A DNA stretch of 14,694 nt from Bacteroidales bacterium (GTDB lineage Bacteria; Bacteroidota; Bacteroidia; Bacteroidales; UBA932). How positions within the stretch are numbered: the first letter of the stretch is position 1; each line of letters begins with the position of its first letter. Below the pieces are notes generated by a model, which ran no database searches, was not told the origin of the DNA, and saw only the letters and a list, made by a program, of their open reading frames with translations. Positions 6,676-12,653 of this stretch are shown piece after piece. The translations under genes were made by a program, and so were the position numbers. Location: the NCBI GenBank assembly GCA_016283985.1, contig JAEENZ010000109.1, forward strand, positions 1 through 14,694. Direction: 5' to 3'.

Positions 6676-8988
6676 ATGAATAAAAAGACATTCCTTAAAA
6701 TTGTTGCAGGTGCTCTCATTCTTTTACCGCTTCTCATTGGCTGTAAAAAGAACGAGAAACCCGAGGTTCCTAAAATCAAATTGACTGCCCCTGTCGTTGA
6801 GGCCGAATTTAACGGGGAGAAGGTCATCTTGAAATGGTCTCCGGTAGTCAATGCCACTTCTTACAAGGTCGAATACAGGAATGAACAGGAGACTGAATTC
6901 CATGTTGCAGGTTCGCCGACTTATAGTCCGTTTGAGGTTGTTGGGCTGGAATTCGGAAACAAATATCTTTTCCGTGTAAAAGCCGTCAACGGTGATGTTG
7001 AGAGCGAATGGTCAGAGTTGGTCTCTGCAGATGTCCTCAGATTCCTTCCTAAGCCTGTCGTTCGCGCTGATGCAGGTATTTCCTTCATCGCCGTAGCCTG
7101 GGATGCGGTCGAAGGCGCAAGCAGCTACAGTGTGGAGCATAAGGTTTCCGTGGCATCCGAATGGATTGTGGATTATACCGGGGATGAAACCTCATTCAAG
7201 ATTGACAATGTAGAGAGCGGCATATCCTACGACGTCCGCGTGGGAGCCATCGCGGAAGGCTACAGTATGTCCTATTCCGATGTTGTCACCACGGCGACCT
7301 CTCAGGCTCCCTCTACGATGATTTCCACGGGTGAGCAGCTGGCCGCCTGGTTGGCTTCCATTAATGTGGAGACGACGGATGTCGCCGCCCTTGCGAACGA
7401 CATCGATATGCAGGGTATAACCATCACTTCTGCAAGCGGCTTTGCCGGTACTCTTGAGGGCCAAGGATATGCAATTAAGAACCTGGTATCCTCCGTTCCC
7501 CTGTTTGCACAGAATTCAGGAACCATAAAAGATGTTGTTCTGGACGGAAGCTGCGTGTTCACGGCCGGGAGCAATGAGTTCGGTGCGTTTGTGGGCCAAA
7601 GCGTCGGCGGAGTATATAAGAATGTTGTAAACAAGGCCTCGGTAACGTATAACGCTACGGCCGACGTAGATGTCGAAATCATCCTCGGCGGTATTGCAGG
7701 CCGGGCCCAGGGCGCTCGTTTCGAGAACTGCTCCAATGAGGGCCTAGTCTCGTTCGAGGCTCCGGGCTGCGTGCATAAAAACGCCACGCTGGGTGGCATT
7801 GTGGGTCTGGTCAACCATCTGGAAGGCCCCTGCACCTTCTATGCCTGTGTCAACAGCGGCAAGATCAGCCTGAATGCGAAGTACGGGGATCCGGTCAATG
7901 ATTTCTCCTCCACCGGTACCGGTAATGCCATCGGGGTGAATCTGGGAGGTATCGTCGGGACGACAAGTTGGAGCGAAGAGAATACGTCAACGTTTGAACA
8001 GTGCATTAACGAAGCGACTGCAATCATTTCGCTCAATCACTCTGATATCAGCCCGCTGCCGGCCTTGACTTCTGGATCTACCGGACCTGTGGGAGTAGCT
8101 GGTATTATTGGATTCGGCCAGGGAAAGTTCAACAAATGCCGGAATCTGGGTCTCATCCAGGCGCGTGCGGTTGCGGAAGGAGATCCTGCGGAATCTGTAA
8201 TGAAGAAGAAAAATTATCTGCTTCACGTTGGCGGTATTGCCGGTATGCCTTGGGATAATCTGGAGATAGAATCCTGTAATAATTCCGGCAATATCGAGGT
8301 GGAATACGATGGCCTCTATGATAATGACGACAGGTGGCGTGCTTCCGTGGGTGGTATCTGCGGACAGGGCGCATACGGCAGTACCGGCACCTTTGCCTAT
8401 TATTGTAAGACTAACGGAAACATCACGGTGAGCGGGCGCGGAACTATGGGTGTAGGTGGTATTTTTGGCATATTTGGAAAGCAAATCAAGAATACCGTTA
8501 CTGAAAACTGCCACATAATAGTGAACGGCCGTAAAGGTGATGTCGGCGGTCTTGTCGGTTATGTCGCCGGCGGCGCTGCGAACTACACTGTAAAGGGTTG
8601 TACTTGCGCCGCAAGCATTTTTGCCGACAGCGACTGGGGTTCAGCCGGAAAGGATTGGTACTATTGCATCGGCGGTCTTATGGGTCGCTGGGGTGGTGCT
8701 TCCGGTGAGGGCAGCAATGCCAGTATGACCAGCCGCGACGGTGATCCCTGCGTCTTCAGCGGTTCGATATCGTCAGTATATCAAGGCCCCAGGGCAGGTG
8801 TCGTTGTCGGTATGGTCAGGGGTAGCGGGAAGAAAGTGGTTTTCGGCGAAAGTGATAACCCTATCAAGGTCTCCGGCACCATCTCCTGGAAAGACGTTGA
8901 GGAAGTGGCCATCAGTGCGGAAAACCTTGACACATATAAGTATGGCGCTAGTGAAGCTACTACTACCATGCATGTCGTATGTAACTAA
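6676..8988 (+). CDS. FN3-FN3-GLUG repeat surface lipoprotein
   Basis: This 770-residue lipoprotein (LLIGC, Cys23) occupies the slot where PULs usually encode a surface glycan-binding protein. Two fibronectin type III-like domains are visible: ~35-122 (VILKWSPVVNATSYKVEYR, YLFRVKAVN, SEWSE) and ~125-209 (IAVAWDAVEGASSYSVEH, YDVRVGAIAEG). From ~215 to the end runs a GLUG-type beta-helix with nine GGIxG-like cores at 338, 373, 424, 475, 519, 559, 594, 624 and 666, spaced 30-51 residues. No catalytic domain is recognised. FN3 spacers plus GLUG repeats fit a long surface adhesin or glycan binder. The GLUG module is homologous to that of the next gene and ends exactly where that protein continues into an EEP domain. 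I chose ATG 6676, ten bases past the SusD stop, rather than the in-frame TTG at 6643, which lies inside SusD and would precede the lipoprotein signal. Confidence 0.9.
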   Translation: MNKKTFLKIVAGALILLPLLIGCKKNEKPEVPKIKLTAPVVEAEFNGEKVILKWSPVVNATSYKVEYRNEQETEFHVAGSPTYSPFEVVGLEFGNKYLFRVKAVNGDVESEWSELVSADVLRFLPKPVVRADAGISFIAVAWDAVEGASSYSVEHKVSVASEWIVDYTGDETSFKIDNVESGISYDVRVGAIAEGYSMSYSDVVTTATSQAPSTMISTGEQLAAWLASINVETTDVAALANDIDMQGITITSASGFAGTLEGQGYAIKNLVSSVPLFAQNSGTIKDVVLDGSCVFTAGSNEFGAFVGQSVGGVYKNVVNKASVTYNATADVDVEIILGGIAGRAQGARFENCSNEGLVSFEAPGCVHKNATLGGIVGLVNHLEGPCTFYACVNSGKISLNAKYGDPVNDFSSTGTGNAIGVNLGGIVGTTSWSEENTSTFEQCINEATAIISLNHSDISPLPALTSGSTGPVGVAGIIGFGQGKFNKCRNLGLIQARAVAEGDPAESVMKKKNYLLHVGGIAGMPWDNLEIESCNNSGNIEVEYDGLYDNDDRWRASVGGICGQGAYGSTGTFAYYCKTNGNITVSGRGTMGVGGIFGIFGKQIKNTVTENCHIIVNGRKGDVGGLVGYVAGGAANYTVKGCTCAASIFADSDWGSAGKDWYYCIGGLMGRWGGASGEGSNASMTSRDGDPCVFSGSISSVYQGPRAGVVVGMVRGSGKKVVFGESDNPIKVSGTISWKDVEEVAISAENLDTYKYGASEATTTMHVVCN
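7318..8985 (+). repeat. GLUG module, copy A
   Basis: This is the coding block for residues 215-770 of the FN3-GLUG lipoprotein. It is homologous over its whole length to copy B at 9897-11566. Shared anchors are TITSASGF, CTNSG/CNNSG-type turns, YYCK, NGRKGDVGGLVGYVAGGAANYT, GCTCAA, DSDWGSAGKDWYY and VFGESDNPI. The two copies are a within-locus duplication. Confidence 0.85.
8617..8664 (+). repeat. 48-bp exact repeat, copy 1 (within GLUG module A)
   Basis: These 48 bases are identical to 11202-11249, offset 2585. They encode the stretch around IFADSDWGSAGKDWYY. The surrounding region 8524-8696 matches 11109-11281 at the same offset without any indel. By hand count there are about 15 differences in 173 bases, clearly more alike than the rest of the two modules. 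Confidence 0.9.
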
Positions 8989-9008
8989 ATAACCATAATT
9001 ATATCTTT

Positions 9009-12000
9009 ATGAAAACCACATTCAAGTTCTTTGCTTGTCTTCTCCTTGCCGCAGGTCTGCTGGCCTGCTCCCAGAAGGAGGCTCCTCTTGAGAGAGAGGA
9101 GGAAGACGGAGAGTTCTCCTATGTTTTCAAGGTGAGCGATCCCGAAACAAAGACCACGTTCGACACCGATCACGTGGCTTGGAGTGCAGATGACCTGGTC
9201 GCCTCGTACGCCAGGACATCATTGAACAAATCCACTCCCGTAACCATTGACGGAGGTGGTATTCCGCACATTACTATCCGCAGTTCAGTTGCACTTTCAA
9301 CTGGCGACATGGTCTATGCTTATTATCCGCACAATAGCGCGAACAATAGCAAGGAAGCCACGGCCGTGACTCTTGAAATCCCCCGCAATCAGGTTTCAGG
9401 CAGCGCGGATGCAATGCCTATGGTCGCACTTCCTTTCGAACTGACCGACGATGTGCCATCTTATACTAACCAGGAAGTCGGAACGCTTCGTTTCCTCAAC
9501 CTTGGTTCGGTCGTCAAATTGAACATCTTCTCCAGCAATGCTGCTTACCAAGGCGAAACCATCGAGAACGTTACCTTCCAGGCCGGCACGGCTTGCGCAG
9601 GAACTTTCACATATGACCTCACAACGGTCGATGCCTCTTCCCCTGCAGCCATCAGCGGCTATACGGAAACTGATGTCGTCGTTACAGGAAACGGCGCCAG
9701 CCCTATTACCGTTGGTACGGAAAAAGCAAACGGTGGCGTATTCTACATTGTGGTAGCTCCCGGCACTTATAGTGGAACATTCAAGATCCGCACTAACAAG
9801 GCTGAATACACTTATGTTTCAGGATCGTCTCGCGAATACAAACGTGCAGGCTTAAAGCCGCTCAATCTGGATCTGGCAAGCGCTAACTGGACTCCGGTTA
9901 TTGGCGGTTATGACACCAGCATAGACTCACCCCGCGAGTTTGCGGCATTCCTCGCCGGCACAGACTCAGGTGATACGGGTGATTACACCATTACGGCCGA
10001 CCTTGACATGACCGGCTACACCATCACCAGCGCCTCCGGCTTTGGCGGAACGCTCGATGGCGGTGACCATTCTATAAAGAATCTTTCCTCCAGCGTGCCA
10101 ATGTTCGCGACCAATGCCGGAACTATTCAGAATCTCATTATTGATGCGAGTTGCACCTTTACTGCAGGTAGCAAAGAATTCGCACCGCTGGTGAAGATTG
10201 ATAATGGAGGTACATACACTTCAGTTCGGAACAAAGCCGATGTTACATTGACAGCTACGGCAAACGAAACTGAACAGATTATTCTTGGCGGTCTCGTAGC
10301 GGTAGCCAGTGGATCTACATTTACGAGTTGTACCAATAGTGGAGAAATCAAATACGACGCTACTGGATACAATCACAAGCAGGTCGCCCTTGGCGGTCTG
10401 ATAGGTCTTATTGACAACTCCAGTGCCAATTCTACTATCAATTCTTGTGTCAACCGCGGTCCTGTTACCTTGCTTGCCGTTTATGGTGATCCAAATGTTA
10501 GTTACACCTACGGAGGCGCAAAGGGTATTAATCTAGCTGGTATTGCCGGCGTATCCACATATAATGATAACTATAAAGCCTCGTTTGACCTATGCGACAA
10601 CGAAACAGCAGGCGTCATATACCTCAAGCATACGGATATCACAGGGCTTGCTGCAGATACCGGCAATACCGGACCTGTTTGTGTCGCCGGCATTGTGGGT
10701 TTGGGCCAGGCGGATTTCAACAAATGCAAGAACTATGCTCTCATTAAGGCGGAATCCCTCGTTACAGGTGAACCCTCTGAGAGTGAAATGAAGAAGAGGA
10801 ATTATCTGCTCGCCGTAGGCGGCATCTCCGGTATGGGTTGGGATGTTTTGGGTATGTCCTCGTGTACGAATTCCGGAGACATCGAAGTGGAGTACTACGG
10901 GCTGTATGATGCCGATGACAAGTGGCGTGCTGCGGTTGGCGGCATCTGCGCTTATCCTGGTTACAATACCGGCAGTTATGCCTATTATTGCAAGATGCAA
11001 GGCGACATTACCGTAACCGGTAAAGGCACCATGGCTGTTGGCGGCATCTTCGGATGGAGTGGTAAGCAGATAAAGAACACGGTCACGGCAGATTGTTCTA
11101 TCTCAGTTAACGGCCGTAAAGGCGATGTAGGCGGTCTTGTCGGTTATGTCGCCGGTGGCGCTGCAAACTACACCATTAAGGGCTGTACTTGCGCTGCAAC
11201 TATTTTTGCCGACAGCGACTGGGGTTCAGCCGGAAAGGATTGGTACTATCACATCGGCGGACTTATGGGCCGCTGGGGTGGAGCCAATTCAGGCAGTTAT
11301 CCCAGCATGACTAATAGGGAAGGTGATCCATGTGTCTTCAGCGGGTCCATATCCTCTGTCTATCAGGTGCGCGTTGGTGTTATTGTGGGGCGAGTTACTG
11401 GAAGCAGCAAGACCATAGTCTTTGGCGAAAGCGACAATCCCATTCAGGCGGCAGGTACTATTGAGAGGGGTGGTCTCTCGCAGACGGCAATTACGTCTGC
11501 TAATATTGAGACGTACAAATGTGGCAGCGATGCCAATACGGGTACAACCACAATATATGTAACTTGTCCGGATACTAAAGTAGCATGCCTCAATATCCGC
11601 GAGGGTAGCCATTGGAGTGACCGCAAAGGTGCCATTGTTGCTATGATTAACGGCGAGCACCCGGCCATCATCGGTCTGCAGGAGGTGAAGGATCTCGATT
11701 CTTGGGACCATCTCACCGAGGATCATCCCTGGGACTATCTGAAAGACAACCTCAGTGCTTACACGGGCTACCGTGCAAGCACTGACGATTGCCATACTCC
11801 GTTCCTGTACGACAGTTCAATCATCACCGTCACGGGGACAGGCTGTTTCTGGCTCCGCGACAATTACGGCACTGCCGGAGAGAGTTGGGACGGGTATGTG
11901 AGGTCGGTTACGTATGCCACCATTTACAACAAGAACAGCAAGAAGAACTATTTTTTCGTGAATGCTCACCTTCCGCTTTCTGCAGATGGTCAGGAAAGGG

Positions 12001-12368
12001 CTATGGCGCTGCTTGAAAACCGTATTTCAGCTTTGAACACCAATGGCTATCCGGTCATCCTGATGGGTGATTTCAATACCGTTTTCAGCAATGACGGCGC
12101 TTTCGGCAGCATCAAGACCAAGATGAACAATACCCGCTATTCTGCCGCTTCCGTCCTCAGCATCGAGAATCGTGACCTTTACACGTACAATGCATTCGGC
12201 GACAGCAGCAAGGATCGCAACAAGGTGGATCACATCTGGGTGAGCAAATCCGTCAAGACTCTTTATTATCTCACACTCACGCAATCCGTCCACGATTACG
12301 GTGGATATTCAACCAATGGCGAAAAATTCTTGTCCGACCATTATCCGATAATCGCGGTTATTGCCTAA
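9009..12368 (+). CDS. Fimbrillin-like/GLUG/EEP fusion lipoprotein
   Basis: This 1119-residue lipoprotein (LLAC, Cys20) is built of three parts. Residues ~35-296 resemble the N-terminal domain of Bacteroidales fimbrillin-like proteins (TKTTF, then W-ADD-V--Y, YAYYPHN, IPRNQ, DAMPMVALP, FLNLGSVVKLNI). Residues ~297-850 are a GLUG beta-helix homologous to that of the preceding gene. Residues 853-1119 are a complete EEP domain: Asn862 (LNIR), Glu892 (LQEV), SWDGYVRSVTY (959-969), His987 (NAHL), Asp1021 and Asn1023 (GDFN), Asp1074-His1075 (VDHIW) and Asp1110-His1111 (SDHYP). All key residues are kept, so the enzyme part should be active and held away from the membrane by the scaffold. Its closest visible relative is the free EEP at 730-1578: both share the SWDGYVR, ALN/LLN, DFNT, TYNA and SDH blocks. 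Substrate unknown; nucleic acid, phospholipid or a phosphorylated glycan are options. The start is 20 bp after the preceding stop. Confidence 0.9.
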   Translation: MKTTFKFFACLLLAAGLLACSQKEAPLEREEEDGEFSYVFKVSDPETKTTFDTDHVAWSADDLVASYARTSLNKSTPVTIDGGGIPHITIRSSVALSTGDMVYAYYPHNSANNSKEATAVTLEIPRNQVSGSADAMPMVALPFELTDDVPSYTNQEVGTLRFLNLGSVVKLNIFSSNAAYQGETIENVTFQAGTACAGTFTYDLTTVDASSPAAISGYTETDVVVTGNGASPITVGTEKANGGVFYIVVAPGTYSGTFKIRTNKAEYTYVSGSSREYKRAGLKPLNLDLASANWTPVIGGYDTSIDSPREFAAFLAGTDSGDTGDYTITADLDMTGYTITSASGFGGTLDGGDHSIKNLSSSVPMFATNAGTIQNLIIDASCTFTAGSKEFAPLVKIDNGGTYTSVRNKADVTLTATANETEQIILGGLVAVASGSTFTSCTNSGEIKYDATGYNHKQVALGGLIGLIDNSSANSTINSCVNRGPVTLLAVYGDPNVSYTYGGAKGINLAGIAGVSTYNDNYKASFDLCDNETAGVIYLKHTDITGLAADTGNTGPVCVAGIVGLGQADFNKCKNYALIKAESLVTGEPSESEMKKRNYLLAVGGISGMGWDVLGMSSCTNSGDIEVEYYGLYDADDKWRAAVGGICAYPGYNTGSYAYYCKMQGDITVTGKGTMAVGGIFGWSGKQIKNTVTADCSISVNGRKGDVGGLVGYVAGGAANYTIKGCTCAATIFADSDWGSAGKDWYYHIGGLMGRWGGANSGSYPSMTNREGDPCVFSGSISSVYQVRVGVIVGRVTGSSKTIVFGESDNPIQAAGTIERGGLSQTAITSANIETYKCGSDANTGTTTIYVTCPDTKVACLNIREGSHWSDRKGAIVAMINGEHPAIIGLQEVKDLDSWDHLTEDHPWDYLKDNLSAYTGYRASTDDCHTPFLYDSSIITVTGTGCFWLRDNYGTAGESWDGYVRSVTYATIYNKNSKKNYFFVNAHLPLSADGQERAMALLENRISALNTNGYPVILMGDFNTVFSNDGAFGSIKTKMNNTRYSAASVLSIENRDLYTYNAFGDSSKDRNKVDHIWVSKSVKTLYYLTLTQSVHDYGGYSTNGEKFLSDHYPIIAVIA
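9897..11566 (+). repeat. GLUG module, copy B
   Basis: This block encodes residues ~297-852 of the fusion lipoprotein and is the counterpart of copy A (7318-8985). The two modules keep the same order of repeat cores. Copy B ends in GTTTIYVTC and runs into the EEP domain. Copy A ends in ATTTMHVVCN and stops. Confidence 0.85.
11202..11249 (+). repeat. 48-bp exact repeat, copy 2 (within GLUG module B)
   Basis: Identical to 8617-8664 on the same strand, as described for copy 1. It lies within the longer near-identical block 11109-11281. Confidence 0.9.
11565..12365 (+). other. EEP catalytic domain of the fusion protein
   Basis: This sub-feature marks the C-terminal enzyme domain of the fusion lipoprotein, from the linker cysteine Cys853 to the last residue 1119. 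It is given separately because it is the third EEP unit in the locus and could be analysed as a free domain. At 267 residues it is a full-length fold. One difference from typical members is HTPFLYDSS at ~929-937, where the usual Tyr-Arg after the substrate-loop strand is Tyr-Asp. The free EEP of this locus keeps MYRPD there. That may reflect a changed substrate. Confidence 0.85.
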
Positions 12369-12380
12369 ATAGTTCTGTTT

Positions 12381-12512
12381 ATGAAAAAGTATTTGGAACC
12401 AGACTGTCAGGTTTTAATAATGAAGATGGACAGTATTATCTGTGGCTCTCCGGGTTTCGACGCAATTAATGCAACGGAAGAATTTACTATTGATATTGAA
12501 GAACTTATTTGA
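12381..12512 (+). CDS. Micro-protein 1 (43 aa), unknown function
   Basis: ATG 12381 opens 43 codons ending at TGA 12510-12512, starting 12 bp after the stop of the fusion lipoprotein. The peptide starts MKKYLEPDCQVLIMKMDSII, continues CGSPGFDAINATEEF and ends in an acidic tail (DIEELI). It has no signal peptide or membrane segment. Its pattern, a basic MKKY start, a proline, a hydrophobic stretch, then a C/A-x-S turn and a polar tail, resembles the many short unnamed proteins found in Bacteroidales genomes, but I cannot assign a family name. Support for being real comes from the related reading frame directly downstream and from the operon spacing. Alternative: a translational leader peptide for the downstream lyase. 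Confidence 0.65.
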   Translation: MKKYLEPDCQVLIMKMDSIICGSPGFDAINATEEFTIDIEELI

Positions 12513-12522
12513 TTCAATTGAC

Positions 12523-12651
12523 ATGAGTAAAGAATACAAAACTCCTGTCATCAGTGTTGTTTCTTTTGTACACCATGGAGTAATCTGTGGCTCTTTCGAC
12601 CGGAATAACATGACAGAAATATTGTTGACCGAAGACGAAGAAACCATCTGA
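12523..12651 (+). CDS. Micro-protein 2 (42 aa), paralogue of micro-protein 1
   Basis: ATG 12523 opens 42 codons ending at TGA 12649-12651. The product starts MSKEYKTPVISVVSFVHHGV, continues ICGSFDRNNMTEIL and ends LTEDEETI. Aligned with micro-protein 1, it keeps K-Y--P near the start, ICGS in the middle, FD after the turn, TE, and an acidic tail ending in I. At DNA level ATCTGTGGCTCT is identical in both. TTCGAC then follows directly here, but after a six-base (two-codon) insertion in the first copy. Ten bases separate the two genes. The stop codon overlaps the ATG of the lyase gene (TGATG), so translation of the lyase is probably coupled to this gene. An earlier in-frame ATG at 12442 lies inside micro-protein 1 and would destroy the match, so I reject it. 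Confidence 0.65.
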   Translation: MSKEYKTPVISVVSFVHHGVICGSFDRNNMTEILLTEDEETI

Positions 12652-12653
12652 TG
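12649..12653 (+). promoter_or_regulatory. TGATG stop/start overlap (translational coupling)
   Basis: The TGA of micro-protein 2 and the ATG of the lyase share one base. No Shine-Dalgarno sequence precedes the lyase start, so ribosomes finishing the micro-protein are the likely source of initiation. Confidence 0.65.

Noticed and set aside
7302..8514. Two overlapping minus-strand frames (7302-7835 and 7987-8514)
   Set aside because: They are antisense to the GLUG repeat gene. Glycine/valine-rich repeat coding naturally leaves the opposite frame open, and similar shadows occur in copy B.
8989..9008. TATCTTTA before the fusion gene as an internal promoter
   Set aside because: One mismatch to TAnnTTTG, directly against the start codon and without a -33 element. 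Read-through from upstream is the simpler explanation.
12442..12522. 69-codon version of micro-protein 2 starting at ATG 12442
   Set aside because: The extra part overlaps micro-protein 1 in another frame. Only the ATG 12523 version matches micro-protein 1 in length and motif positions.
12578..12588. Possible lipobox at GVICGS in micro-protein 2
   Set aside because: The residue before the cysteine is isoleucine, not Gly/Ala/Ser, and there is no proper signal peptide ahead of it.
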